A DNA stretch of 64,000 nt from Mesorhizobium sp. M4B.F.Ca.ET.203.01.1.1. Its GTDB lineage: Bacteria > Pseudomonadota > Alphaproteobacteria > Rhizobiales > Rhizobiaceae. Below the pieces are notes generated by a model. That model was not told where the DNA came from and searched no databases. It saw only the letters and a program-made list of their open reading frames with translations. Location: NCBI RefSeq assembly GCF_004791025.1, contig NZ_SRUO01000003.1:496001-560000 (forward strand), written 5' to 3'. Numbering within the stretch: position 1 is the first letter of the stretch; the number at the start of each line of letters is the position of its first letter. The position numbers and the translations under genes are program-made. Positions 26,326-34,888 of this stretch are shown in pieces.

Positions 26326-27042
26326 ATGAAAGAAAAGAACCTTCTCGCGGAACTCGCCGCCTTTCTGTTCTCCAGCTCGGACAAGGAGACGGGCCGCACG
26401 CCGTCGGAGCGTGAACTGGCCGAGCATTTCTCGGTCAGCCGCGGCCAGATCCGCGAGGCGCTGGCCATTCTCGAGGCCATGCGCATCGTCGAGCGCCGCG
26501 CCAAATCCGGCATCTATGTCGACACCAAGCAGGCGAGCGTCGAAGCCTTGGCTCTGTTCGCCCGCGCCGGCCTGCCGCTCGATCCGATCCAGATCTACGA
26601 AACGGTCGAGCTGCGCAAGATCCACGAGATCAAGGCCGCCGAGCTTGCCTGCTCGCGCGCCACCGAGGAGAATTTCGAGCGGCTGCGCGAGATCCTGAAA
26701 GCCTCGGAGGAGCGCATCGCCGCCGGCGAGGGCCTGGCCAAGGAAGACCGCGAGTTCCACCTCGAGATCGTGCGCGCCACCAAGAACGGCATCTTCCACA
26801 ACATCTGCAGCGTCTACTACCTGATGGGCGAGCAGCGCCTGCCGATCTATTTCAACGACCCCGAACGCAGCGTGCGCTCGCATGCCGAGCACATCCAGAT
26901 CTACGAGGCGCTGCTGCGCCGCGACGGCAACCTCGCTCAGGCGCTGATGAACGCCCATCTGCAGGGCGCCGAAAGCTATTGGAAAGGCCTGATCGAGGGC
27001 CACGGGACGGAGCCGACGAGCCCGGCGCTCGAAAAGGCCTAG
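26326..27042 (+). CDS. FCD-domain GntR transcriptional regulator
   Basis: 238 residues. Winged helix PSERELAEHFSVSRGQIREA, then an all-helical FCD domain with the metal/ligand pattern EFHLEIV...HAEHIQIYEAL. It lies two bases after the enolase-superfamily gene, so it is in the operon it likely controls. Palindromes TGGTATTACCA and TGGTCGAACCA in the divergent promoter upstream are fitting operators. An identical site upstream of the sugar importer at 40532 suggests that it also controls that uptake system. Confidence 0.88.
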   Translation: MKEKNLLAELAAFLFSSSDKETGRTPSERELAEHFSVSRGQIREALAILEAMRIVERRAKSGIYVDTKQASVEALALFARAGLPLDPIQIYETVELRKIHEIKAAELACSRATEENFERLREILKASEERIAAGEGLAKEDREFHLEIVRATKNGIFHNICSVYYLMGEQRLPIYFNDPERSVRSHAEHIQIYEALLRRDGNLAQALMNAHLQGAESYWKGLIEGHGTEPTSPALEKA

Positions 27043-27053
27043 AGCATTTTGCA

Positions 27054-27073
27054 GCCAGGCGGCATCGCCTGGC
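27054..27073. repeat. Short palindromic repeat (perfect 8-bp hairpin)
   Basis: GCCAGGCG / CGCCTGGC with a GCAT loop, 12 bases after the GntR stop. Its form matches another common Rhizobiales intergenic palindrome (from memory). It may help end or process the upstream transcript. Confidence 0.5.
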
Positions 27074-27106
27074 GTCGCGGAAATGCGGCAAACAAACGGG
27101 AGCCAC

Positions 27107-28087
27107 ATGCCCAGAATCCTGTCGACGCATCCGCTGCATCCGCGCGCCTCCGCCATGCTGGCCGGGGCGGGCAGGCTGGTCGTCGCTTCCGCCCTCGATG
27201 GCAGGACGCTTGCCGCCGAAGCGAAGGATGCCGATATCGTCATCGTCCGTGCGCCGCTGCCGGCAGAGCTTTTCGATGGCGCCGCGAAGCTGCGCGCCGC
27301 GATCCGGCATGGCGCCGGGCTGGACATGATCCCGGTCGAGGCGGCGACCGCGGCCGGCGTGCTTGTGGCGAACGTGCCGGCGGTCAATGCGCGCTCGGTC
27401 GCCGAGCACGTGATGTTCGTGACGCTGGCCTTGCTTCGGCGTTTTCGCATGGTCGACCGCGACCTGCGCGCCAAGGGTTGGCTCGCCGGCCGCGACCACG
27501 CCAACGCCAACACCGAGCTCGCCGGCAAGACCATCGGCATTGTCGGCCTCGGCGCGGTCGGCCAGGCGGTCGGCCATATCGCCGCCCACGGCTTCGACCT
27601 CAATGTGGTGGCGACGACGCGCAGCATGCGCCCGGCGCCCGACAAGGTCGGCTTCCTATCGATCGACGCCCTGGTCGAGCAGAGCGACATCGTCGTGCTT
27701 TGCTGCCCGCTGACACCGGAGACACGCGGCCTGATCAGCCGCGAGCGCATTTCGCGCATGAAGCCCAACGCGCTGCTGATCAATGTCTCGCGCGGGCCCG
27801 TGGTCGACGACGACGCGCTGATCGAGGCCTTGCGCAAGGGCAGCATCGGCGGTGCCGCGCTCGATGTCTTTGCAACGCATCCGCTGCCGCCGAACCATCC
27901 CTATTTCGGCTTCGACAATGTCATCGTCACCCCGCACATGGCGGGGATCACCGAGGAATCGATGATGCGCATGGGCGTCGGCGCCGCCGGCGAAGCGCTG
28001 CAGGTGCTCGCCAACAAATTGCCTGTCAATCTGCGCAACCCGGAAGTGACCGCTCACTACCGGCGGCGCTTCCCGGTCGACCTGTAG
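27107..28087 (+). CDS. D-isomer-specific 2-hydroxyacid dehydrogenase
   Basis: 326 residues from the ATG preceded by GGGAG. Nucleotide fold GIVGLGAVGQAVG, and catalytic residues in the family motifs NVSRGPVVDDDAL (Arg) and TPHMAG (His). The family includes glyoxylate/hydroxypyruvate reductases and phosphoglycerate dehydrogenases. Its place after the sugar-acid operon suggests reduction or oxidation of a 2-keto acid product. It starts 64 bp after the GntR gene and may be cotranscribed. Confidence 0.85.
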   Translation: MPRILSTHPLHPRASAMLAGAGRLVVASALDGRTLAAEAKDADIVIVRAPLPAELFDGAAKLRAAIRHGAGLDMIPVEAATAAGVLVANVPAVNARSVAEHVMFVTLALLRRFRMVDRDLRAKGWLAGRDHANANTELAGKTIGIVGLGAVGQAVGHIAAHGFDLNVVATTRSMRPAPDKVGFLSIDALVEQSDIVVLCCPLTPETRGLISRERISRMKPNALLINVSRGPVVDDDALIEALRKGSIGGAALDVFATHPLPPNHPYFGFDNVIVTPHMAGITEESMMRMGVGAAGEALQVLANKLPVNLRNPEVTAHYRRRFPVDL

Positions 28088-28140
28088 CTCGTCACCGGCG
28101 GCGCCTCAATTTTCACGGATTCGACGGGGACATTGCCGCC

Positions 28141-28524
28141 ATGTTCATCGCCCGCCTTTCCCTTCTAGCCGCGAGCCTCTGCGCCACGGCCGTACAGGCC
28201 TTGGCTGACGGGCAGGACGGCTATGTGTTCTGCGACAACGGCCTGCGCTGCATCGCGGCGCCCTGCCCTTCCAACAGTGCGCTCGAGCTCGCCACCGGCG
28301 AGATCATCAGGGGCGTCGTGATTGACATCGACGGCCTGCCGCAGGAAGACAAGGCGCTCGATCTCCAGGACAAGCTCTACGCCGGCACGATCGTGATTGC
28401 CGGCTCGATCGAGACCAGGACCCAGACCATCAACGGCAAGCGGCAGATCGTGCGGACGCTGGTCGCGACCGGCATCGAACGGACCGCGAGGCCAAGCGAG
28501 CGCCGGCACTGTTCGTCGCGCTGA
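28141..28524 (+). CDS. Small secreted protein of unknown function
   Basis: 127 residues with a signal peptide (MFIARLSLLAASLCATAVQALA, cleavage near residue 22). The mature part has three early cysteines (FCDNGLRCIAAPC), suggesting disulfides, then a beta-rich segment (GVVIDIDGLP, GTIVIAGSIETRTQT). It starts 53 bp after the dehydrogenase stop with little sign of a strong ribosome site. I do not recognise the family. Confidence 0.65.
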   Translation: MFIARLSLLAASLCATAVQALADGQDGYVFCDNGLRCIAAPCPSNSALELATGEIIRGVVIDIDGLPQEDKALDLQDKLYAGTIVIAGSIETRTQTINGKRQIVRTLVATGIERTARPSERRHCSSR

Positions 28525-28540
28525 CACGGCGCGCCGGTCA

Positions 28541-29836
28541 TCAACCGAGCAGCCGCTCCACTTCTGCCGCGATGCGCAGCAGATGCCGGTCTTGGCCGTT
28601 GCGCGCCACCAGCATCAGCCCGGCCGGGCGTGCCGTTCCAGGCATCGGCAGCGAGATCGCGCAGAGATCGAACTGGTTGGCGACCTGGGTGTTGCGCAGC
28701 AGCAGGCCTTCGATCCGGTCACGCAACGCCACGTCGCTTGCCATCGAAGCGATGGTCGGCGCGGTCACCGGCGTCGTCGGCAGGCCCAGCACGTCGACGC
28801 TGGCCAGGCGCTCGTCCATCGCGGCGGCCAGCGCCGCGCGGCGGCGTAGTGTCCGGATATAGACCGATGCGGGGATAGCCAGGGCGCGCGATAACGGCCC
28901 GCTGACATGCGGATCGACCGGCACGGATGCGCCCGTCGCCAGCCAGTCGGCATGGACCTCGGCGCCCTCCATCGACGCGATCGTGGCGCGCCTGGTCGCC
29001 GCGCGCATGTCGGCAAGCAGGTCCTCGACCGACAGGTCCGCGATCCGCGCGCCGGCCTGCTCGACCTTGCCCAGGCATCGATCGAACGCGGTCGCCACCT
29101 CGCTTTCGGTGTCGTCGAAAAGAACACCGCGCGGGATCCCGACACGAAGACCGGCAAGCGGCAACGGCAGGTGCAGGGGCGGCATCTCCTCGCCGGCCAT
29201 CGCGGCGTCGGCGACGGCGCATGCGGCGACACTCAGCGCCAGTGGCCCGATCGAATCCAGCGTCGCGGATAGTGGATAGGCACCGGCCAATGGTATGCGC
29301 CGCGCCGTGGGCTTGAAACCGACCACGCCATTCAGCGATGCCGGGATGCGGACCGAGCCGCCGGTGTCGGAGCCGATGGCGACGTCGCAGGTTCCTTCAC
29401 CCACCGACACCCCGGCGCCCGATGACGAGCCGCCCGGTATCAGGCTGGCGTCGGTAGCATTGCCGGGCGTGCCGTAGTGCTGGTTGTCGCCGATCGCGGT
29501 GAAGGCGAATTCGGTCATGTTGGTCTTGCCGAGGATGACCGCGCCGGCTTGGCGCAGCCGGCCGACGATCGCGGCATCGCGCAAGGCGGGGGCCGCTGTC
29601 CTGAGCATCAGCGAGCCGGCCGTGGTCGGCTCGCCGGCGACGTCGAACAGATCCTTGATCGAGACGATCGTGCCATCGAGCGGCCCGAGCGTCACGCCGG
29701 CCTTACGCCGCGCATCACTGGCGTCGGCGGCGGCTCGCGCTGCTTCCGGGTAGAGCCGCACGAACACGCTCTCGTTGCTCGCGCGGGCCGCCAGACGCGA
29801 CAGCAGAATTTCGAGATGATCGCGGACTGGGTGCAT
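28541..29836 (-). CDS. Amidase-signature family hydrolase
   Basis: 431 residues from the ATG at 29836. The Ser-cisSer-Lys triad is visible: Lys in VSIKDLFDV, Ser in GGSSSGAG, Ser in GSDTGGSVRIP. Such enzymes hydrolyse amides such as indoleacetamide, malonamide or allophanate, and GatA is a relative. The shorter C-terminus and single-gene context argue against GatA. The frame stays open well upstream but without coding character. It is convergent with the secreted-protein gene. Confidence 0.85.
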   Translation of the reverse strand: MHPVRDHLEILLSRLAARASNESVFVRLYPEAARAAADASDARRKAGVTLGPLDGTIVSIKDLFDVAGEPTTAGSLMLRTAAPALRDAAIVGRLRQAGAVILGKTNMTEFAFTAIGDNQHYGTPGNATDASLIPGGSSSGAGVSVGEGTCDVAIGSDTGGSVRIPASLNGVVGFKPTARRIPLAGAYPLSATLDSIGPLALSVAACAVADAAMAGEEMPPLHLPLPLAGLRVGIPRGVLFDDTESEVATAFDRCLGKVEQAGARIADLSVEDLLADMRAATRRATIASMEGAEVHADWLATGASVPVDPHVSGPLSRALAIPASVYIRTLRRRAALAAAMDERLASVDVLGLPTTPVTAPTIASMASDVALRDRIEGLLLRNTQVANQFDLCAISLPMPGTARPAGLMLVARNGQDRHLLRIAAEVERLLG

Positions 29837-29872
29837 GTTCGGTGTCGGACTCCGCAAGGCTGCAACGTCTTT

Positions 29873-29922
29873 AGAGCATGATCCCGAAAAGCGGGAACCG
29901 GTTTTCGGAAAGATCATGCTCC
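29873..29922. repeat. Rhizobiales palindrome (GAGCATGATC type)
   Basis: Outer arms AGAGCATGATC / GATCATGCTC and inner CCGAAAA / TTTTCGG around GGGAACCGG. This palindrome is, from memory, one of the most frequent intergenic repeats in Mesorhizobium and relatives. It lies in the divergent gap between the amidase and GFA-family genes. Confidence 0.65.
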
Positions 29923-29976
29923 AACAAGTTGGATCAGGCATATTTGCACTGCCGGGCCGAAGGGAGAGAAGCAACG

Positions 29977-30324
29977 ATGCTCTACAAAGGCGGCTGCCAC
30001 TGCGGCAAGGTGGCGTACGAGGTCGAGGGCGAGATCGGCGGGGTCGTGCGCTGCAACTGCTCGATCTGCGCCCGCAAGGCTGCATTGCTCTGGGCGGTGC
30101 CGCATCGGAACCTGCGGCTGCTCGCCTGGGGCGACGACCTCGGCCGCTACACCTTTGGCAAGGGCGCCATCGCCCATCGCTTCTGCCGCTCCTGCGGCAT
30201 CCATCCCTTCGCCGAGGACGTCGGCGACGGCAGCGAACGCAGCGCCTATGTCAACATCAATTGCCTCGACGGCATCGACCTTGCCGCGGTCCAGATCTTC
30301 GACTTCGACGGTCGCTCGGCCTAG
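29977..30324 (+). CDS. GFA-family (glutathione-dependent formaldehyde-activating-like) zinc protein
   Basis: 115 residues from the ATG with GGGAGAG upstream. Zinc-ligand cysteines are seen as GGCHCGKVAYEV, CNCSIC and FCRSCGIHPF, the complete CENP-V/GFA pattern. The fold binds two zincs; only some members act on S-hydroxymethyl-glutathione, so the activity is uncertain. It appears to be a single gene, convergent with the SDR gene. Confidence 0.85.
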   Translation: MLYKGGCHCGKVAYEVEGEIGGVVRCNCSICARKAALLWAVPHRNLRLLAWGDDLGRYTFGKGAIAHRFCRSCGIHPFAEDVGDGSERSAYVNINCLDGIDLAAVQIFDFDGRSA

Positions 30325-30331
30325 CGCAATT

Positions 30332-31240
30332 CTAGCGATACCCGGTCGCATCGGCCGGCTTGCCGGCATCCTGGACCTCCGGGACATAGCGCCAGGCATC
30401 CGGGCGCGAACCATCGAGATCGGTGAAGCCATAGACCTGCGCCAGCCCGCCGCTGGACAGCGACTGCCCGTTCCAGCGCGACCGCTCCGGATCCGCGGCC
30501 AGCGCCGCGATGGCGCGGCCGACGAAGCGCGGCGTCTCGGAAATGACGAAATGCGGTACCTTGGCGGTCGCGTCGCGCCAGTTCGCCTCGCTGACGCCGA
30601 AGGCCTCCAGCATCATTTCGGAACGCAGCCAGCCGGGCGTCAGCGAGACCGACGTGGCGCCATGTGGCGCGAGGTCCTTGGCGTGCGCCCATGCCATGCG
30701 CGTCGCCGCCACCTTGGCGAGGTCGTAGAACGGCGACAGCCGGTAGTGGTCGGCATTGTATTCGGCCGTGCCGTCGGTGACTTCGACATGCAGCCCGCCC
30801 GGCCGCTCGATCATCAGCGGCAGCGCGTGGTGCGCGGTGATCAGATGCGTGTCGATGGCGAGGCGCAGCAGGCGCAAGCCGTTCTCGAGATCATGGTCCC
30901 AGACCGGCTTGTTCCATTCGAACAGCCTTTCGCCGCCCCACAGGTCGTTGACCAGGACATCGAGACGGCCCTGCTCGGCACGGATACGCTCGACCAGTGC
31001 GCGCACATCGTCGGCAATCAGATGATCGACCTGGACGGCAATGCCCTTGCCGCCTTGCGCCGTGACCAGCTCAGCCGTTTCCTCGATCGTCTCCGGACGG
31101 CCATAGGGCGACTGCTGCGTCCGCGTCGTGCGCCCGGTGACATAGACGGTGGCGCCGGCGGCGCCGAGCTCGACCGCGATGCCACGGCCGGCACCGCGCG
31201 TGGCGCCGGCGACAAGGGCGACCTTTCCTTCAAGCATCAT
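30332..31240 (-). CDS. Short-chain dehydrogenase/reductase
   Basis: 302 residues from the first of two adjacent ATGs, with GGGAGG five bases upstream. The nucleotide motif is GATRGAGRGIA and the catalytic YDLAK (Y-x3-K) is present, preceded by the VEVTDGTAEY strand where the Ser is replaced or shifted. It is longer than classical SDRs by about 50 residues at the C-terminus. It is divergent from a TetR gene across 80-90 bp with a repeated operator, so it is probably the regulator's target. Confidence 0.82.
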   Translation of the reverse strand: MMLEGKVALVAGATRGAGRGIAVELGAAGATVYVTGRTTRTQQSPYGRPETIEETAELVTAQGGKGIAVQVDHLIADDVRALVERIRAEQGRLDVLVNDLWGGERLFEWNKPVWDHDLENGLRLLRLAIDTHLITAHHALPLMIERPGGLHVEVTDGTAEYNADHYRLSPFYDLAKVAATRMAWAHAKDLAPHGATSVSLTPGWLRSEMMLEAFGVSEANWRDATAKVPHFVISETPRFVGRAIAALAADPERSRWNGQSLSSGGLAQVYGFTDLDGSRPDAWRYVPEVQDAGKPADATGYR

Positions 31241-31294
31241 CGCAACCTCCCGAACCAAAACACCACAACGAGGGCTGGCGCTTGCCACGCTCCT

Positions 31295-31324
31295 CGTTTA
31301 TAAATGATCATTCGTTTATAAATG
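31295..31324. promoter_or_regulatory. Repeated operator between SDR and TetR genes
   Basis: CGTTTATAAATG occurs twice as a direct repeat (31295-31306 and 31313-31324) with an 18-bp period. AATGATCATT between them is palindromic. The arrangement suits a TetR-family dimer pair controlling both divergent genes. The second copy covers the upstream candidate ATG of the TetR gene. Confidence 0.6.
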
Positions 31325-31333
31325 GATGTCAAG

Positions 31334-31924
31334 ATGACCCGGCCGAAAACGCAGCCCGACGAGCAGGTGCTGGAGGTCGCCTACCGGCTGATGCACGCCG
31401 AAGGCCCGGAGGCGCTGACCTTCGAGCGGCTGGCGCGGGCATGCGGCCTATCGGGGTCGACGCTGGTGCAGCGCTTCGGGAGCAAGGCGCAGCTGAAGCA
31501 ACGCACGCTGCTTTATGCCTGGGATGGGCTCGACCGGAAAACCAAAGCGCTGTCCGCCTCGACGCCGAGGACCCCGGCCGGGGCGATCCAGTTGTTGGGT
31601 GGTCTATCCAGCGGCTATGGCGACATCGAATCCTATGCCGAAGGTTTGCTGGTGCTGCGCGAGGACCTGCGCGATCCCGTGCTGCGGGCGCGCGGCGGCG
31701 CCTGGAAAGCGGCGCTGAGCAAGGTGCTCGTCGACTGTTTCGCAGGTATGCCGGGCATGCCCCAGGACATCGGCCTGCTGATGGCGTCGCACTGGCAGGG
31801 CTCGCTGCTGTGGTGGAGCTTCGATCCCGAAATGGAGCTGACCGCCTATGTCGAGCACAGCCTGAAGCGCTTCGTGGCGGCGATCACGGCGACATCGGCC
31901 CGGACGGCTGCCGGGCCGATGTAG
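31334..31924 (+). CDS. TetR-family transcriptional regulator
   Basis: 196 residues from the ATG at 31334; an ATG at 31322 would add four residues but lies in the operator repeat. Helix-turn-helix LTFERLARACGLSGSTLVQRF is at the N-terminus and the ligand domain follows. It probably represses the divergent SDR gene and itself through the repeated site upstream. The ligand is unknown. It converges on the MFS gene with a 20-bp gap. Confidence 0.82.
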   Translation: MTRPKTQPDEQVLEVAYRLMHAEGPEALTFERLARACGLSGSTLVQRFGSKAQLKQRTLLYAWDGLDRKTKALSASTPRTPAGAIQLLGGLSSGYGDIESYAEGLLVLREDLRDPVLRARGGAWKAALSKVLVDCFAGMPGMPQDIGLLMASHWQGSLLWWSFDPEMELTAYVEHSLKRFVAAITATSARTAAGPM

Positions 31925-31944
31925 GATGATCGCGCGGGGGCCGG

Positions 31945-33159
31945 CTAGCCCGCGCGCTTCGGCCCCATTAGCACCGCCGCCAGGGCCGCCAGCAGCGTTG
32001 CGATGCCGCAATAGGCGAAGGCGCTGGCGCCGCCGGCATGGTCGACCAGCAGGCCGCCGAAGACGGCGCCGAGCGCGATCGCCACCTGGAACGTGGCGAC
32101 CATCAGCCCGCCGGCGCTTTCGGCCTCGTCTGGCGCCGCGCGCACCAGCCAGGTCTGCAGCCCGACCGGCACCGCGCCGAAGGCGAAGCCCCAGGCGGCG
32201 ACGGCGATCGCCGCCGTCACCGGCGATGCGCCAAGCGTCAGCAGCACCAGCGCCGACAGGGCAATCAGCAGCGGCGCCAGGGCGACCGCGGCCTTCAGGT
32301 TGCGCTCGGCCATGAAGCCGCCGGCGAAGTTGCCGAAGAAGCCGCCGATGCCATAGCCGAGCAGCACCAGCGAGATCGTCTCGATCGGCAGCACCGGAAC
32401 CACTTCCAGATACGGGCGCACATAGGTGAAGCCGGCAAAGTGACCCGAGGCGACCAGCAGCACGACCAGCAGCGCCGCCCTGATCATCGGCCGCTTCAAG
32501 ACCTCCAGCAAGGTGCGCACGCTGGCCACGCCGGCCGGCGGCAGCCGCGGGATGGTGGCAAGCTGCACCAAGAGCGCCAGTGCGCCGACGACGGCCGCGA
32601 TCATGAAGGCGGTGCGCCAGCCCCAGACGTCGCCGACATAGGCGCCGACCGGCGCGGCGGTGACGGTGGCGACCGAAACGCCGGTGAGGATGATCGACAT
32701 GGCGCGCGGCATCAGCCGCATCGGCACGAGCCTGAGCGCCATCGCCGCCGACATCGACCAGAAGCCGCCGAGCGCGACGCCGAGAACCACCCGGGCCAGA
32801 AGCAGCATGGTCAGCGAGGAAGCAAAGGCTGCGAGCAGATTGGAGACGATGAGCAGAACCGTCAGCATCCACATCACCAGCCGGCGGTCCAGCCGCTTGG
32901 TGACGATGGCCATGGTCGGCGCCGCGATCGCGCCGACCACCGCCGTCGCCGTCACCGCTTGCCCGGCAGCGCCCTCGCTGACGCCGAGGTCCTGCGCCAG
33001 CCGCGTCAGCAGGCTGGCCGGCAGGAATTCCGCCGTCACCAGGCCGAACACGCCCAGCGCCAGCGACACCACCGCGCCCCAGGCAGGCTCAGATCGTTCT
33101 TGAGAGTCGGGGCTGTCCAGAACAGCGGCGTCGATGACGCCCGTGGCGGGTTCGGTCAT
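31945..33159 (-). CDS. MFS transporter, DHA1/YdhP-NepI-like efflux family
   Basis: 404 residues with about twelve hydrophobic segments. The sequence includes LARVVLGVALGGFWSMSAAMALRLVP, typical of drug/sugar/purine efflux carriers of the DHA1 family, and PVGAYVGDVWGWRTAF. GGAG lies eight bases before the chosen ATG. It is divergent from an AraC regulator, which probably controls it. Export of nucleosides, arabinose-like sugars or drugs are all possible. Confidence 0.85.
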   Translation of the reverse strand: MTEPATGVIDAAVLDSPDSQERSEPAWGAVVSLALGVFGLVTAEFLPASLLTRLAQDLGVSEGAAGQAVTATAVVGAIAAPTMAIVTKRLDRRLVMWMLTVLLIVSNLLAAFASSLTMLLLARVVLGVALGGFWSMSAAMALRLVPMRLMPRAMSIILTGVSVATVTAAPVGAYVGDVWGWRTAFMIAAVVGALALLVQLATIPRLPPAGVASVRTLLEVLKRPMIRAALLVVLLVASGHFAGFTYVRPYLEVVPVLPIETISLVLLGYGIGGFFGNFAGGFMAERNLKAAVALAPLLIALSALVLLTLGASPVTAAIAVAAWGFAFGAVPVGLQTWLVRAAPDEAESAGGLMVATFQVAIALGAVFGGLLVDHAGGASAFAYCGIATLLAALAAVLMGPKRAG

Positions 33160-33265
33160 GGCAAGATCTCCGATCTGTTTGCGCGCCACTTAGGAAATGA
33201 CCGGCTCGGCCTCCACCCGCTACATGCTTCGCGGGCGCGCTCCGTCAGTCCGATTTGTTTGCGGC

Positions 33266-33290
33266 GCAACATTTGGCTGCAATGCAACAT
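33266..33290. promoter_or_regulatory. Direct repeat, possible AraC operator
   Basis: GCAACAT occurs at 33266-33272 and 33284-33290, an 18-bp period, in the 172-bp gap between the divergent MFS and AraC genes. Two half-sites in direct repeat near one or two turns apart are usual for AraC-type activators. Confidence 0.4.
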
Positions 33291-33331
33291 AGGAAGTGAC
33301 CAGATGGAGTTTCCATGCTAGAAACGCCGAA

Positions 33332-34309
33332 ATGAATTACAATTCGTCCAAAACCGCACTGCCGGCTTCCGGCGATCCCTTGACCGACATGCTGCGCGGA
33401 CTGCGCCTCGATGGCGTCGACTATGGCCGCTGCGTGCTGGGGGAACCCTGGGCGGTGTCCTTTCCCGCGCAGAAGGCGGCGCGCTTCCACTTCATCGGCC
33501 AGCAGGGATGCTGGCTGTTCTCGCCGGCGAAGGAATGGATCGAGCTGTCGGTCGGCGACGCGCTATTGATCCCGCGCGGCGACGAGCACGTTCTGGCCAG
33601 CGCGCCGGGCGTGCCTGCTGTGCCGATCGGCCGCTACAGCATCGAGCCGGTTTGCGAGAACATCTACGACGTCTCCAATGGCTGCGATGGCTGCAAGACC
33701 CTGCTGTTCTGCGGCAGCATGCATTTCAACCTCGACGGCTCGCATCCGCTGCTCGACATGATGCCGGACCTGATGCAGGCGCATAAGCTGATGGCGAACG
33801 CGCCGGGCATCCAGCACCTGCTCGATGCGATGGCCGGCGAGGTGACGATGGACCGGGTCGGTTCCGGCGGCATCCTGGCGCGCCTCGCCGATGTGCTGGC
33901 CGCCACCATCATCCGCTCGTGGGTGGAGAACGGCTGCGGCGACGCCACCGGCTGGATCGCCGCCGTCCGCAATCCCGATGTCGGCAAGGTGCTTGCCGCC
34001 ATCCACCTGAACCCGGACCGCGACTGGACGGTCGAGTCGCTGGCGCGGATGATGGGAGCCTCGCGTTCCGCCTTCGCCCAGCGCTTCGCCACCGTGGTCG
34101 GCGAGACGCCGGCCAAATATGTGCTCAGCGTTCGCATGCACCAGGCGCGGCAATGGCTGGCCCGCGACGGCATGCGGGTTTCGGTGGCCGCGAGCAGGCT
34201 GGGCTATGATTCCGAGGCGTCCTTCAGCCGCGCCTTCAAGCGCGTCATGGGCGTGGCGCCGAGCCATCTGCGCAACACCGGCGACGGCGACGACAGCCCG
34301 GTCGCCTGA
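33332..34309 (+). CDS. AraC-family transcriptional regulator (cupin_6 type)
   Basis: 325 residues from the ATG at 33332; an in-frame GTG at 33296 is the alternative. The N-terminal cupin-like ligand domain has a cysteine-bearing loop (CDGCKTLLFCGSMHF) typical of the AraC-cupin_6 group. The C-terminal double helix-turn-helix includes WTVESLARMMGASRSAFAQRF and VSVAASRLGYDSEASFSRAFK. The Cys-x2-Cys motif suggests a redox- or electrophile-sensing role. It probably activates the divergent MFS exporter. Confidence 0.87.
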   Translation: MNYNSSKTALPASGDPLTDMLRGLRLDGVDYGRCVLGEPWAVSFPAQKAARFHFIGQQGCWLFSPAKEWIELSVGDALLIPRGDEHVLASAPGVPAVPIGRYSIEPVCENIYDVSNGCDGCKTLLFCGSMHFNLDGSHPLLDMMPDLMQAHKLMANAPGIQHLLDAMAGEVTMDRVGSGGILARLADVLAATIIRSWVENGCGDATGWIAAVRNPDVGKVLAAIHLNPDRDWTVESLARMMGASRSAFAQRFATVVGETPAKYVLSVRMHQARQWLARDGMRVSVAASRLGYDSEASFSRAFKRVMGVAPSHLRNTGDGDDSPVA

Positions 34310-34414
34310 ACGCGGGTCGGCTCCTGTCGCCTGGAGGAATTGCCAAGTGTTTTGGACGCAGCGTCATTCCCTGCCGGCGGGGGCGGCTTAAGCTGGCCGG
34401 CGGAGGAACCCGCC

Positions 34415-34843
34415 ATGGCCAATCACCCAGCCTTGCTTGCGCTCGCCGCGCTCACCGTCTTTCCGGGGCGGGCATTCGCCCTCGAAGACAGCTACCTGCC
34501 GGCGAACAAGATCCCTTACGCTGTCGAAGCGCCGGACCAGCCGCAGCGCCTCGGCCCGCTAGGCGAGCGTGCAAAGGGCCCGGCGGGAACCTTGCTCAAA
34601 GTTCCCGGCAACTGGCGCGCGCCTGTCCACGCGCATACCGCGGACTATCGCGCCGTGGTCATTGAGGGGCTGTGGGCGCACTGGCAGATGGATGGCGGCG
34701 AGGCGAACAGGGTCGAGTTGCCGCCAGGGTCCTACTGGACCCAGAAGGCCAATGAGATGCATGACGATGCCTGCCTGTCGGACACGGAGTGCGTGATCCT
34801 GCTGATCAACGACACGCCCTACGAGACCTATCTGCCGAAGTAG
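34415..34843 (+). CDS. Secreted cupin-domain protein (DUF4437-like)
   Basis: 142 residues from the ATG with GGAGGAA upstream. Signal peptide of about 22 residues (ending GRAFA|LED). The cupin core shows PVHAHTADYRAVVIEG with two His, GSYWTQKANEMHDDACLSD, and a Cys pair that may form a disulfide. It follows the AraC gene by about 100 bp. No catalytic role can be inferred. Confidence 0.7.
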   Translation: MANHPALLALAALTVFPGRAFALEDSYLPANKIPYAVEAPDQPQRLGPLGERAKGPAGTLLKVPGNWRAPVHAHTADYRAVVIEGLWAHWQMDGGEANRVELPPGSYWTQKANEMHDDACLSDTECVILLINDTPYETYLPK

Positions 34844-34888
34844 CCAGACGATGCGCCTGCCAGCCCCGGTTGCTTGAAAATCGTCAGG

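Noticed and set aside
25966-27846. A 626-codon minus-strand open frame
   Set aside because: Shadow of the enolase-family, GntR and dehydrogenase genes, Ser/Arg-rich without recognisable domains.
29837-30085. Longer N-terminus for the amidase
   Set aside because: The extra 83 residues are Arg/Ser/Pro-rich, cross the palindromic repeat and overlap the divergent GFA-family gene.
30332-31240. SDR lacking an active site
   Set aside because: The Tyr-x3-Lys pair is present as YDLAK; only the Ser position is unclear, so it was kept as a functional SDR.
32038-33321. A 427-codon plus-strand open frame over the MFS gene
   Set aside because: Gln/Arg/His-rich antisense frame; the minus strand encodes an obvious 12-helix transporter.
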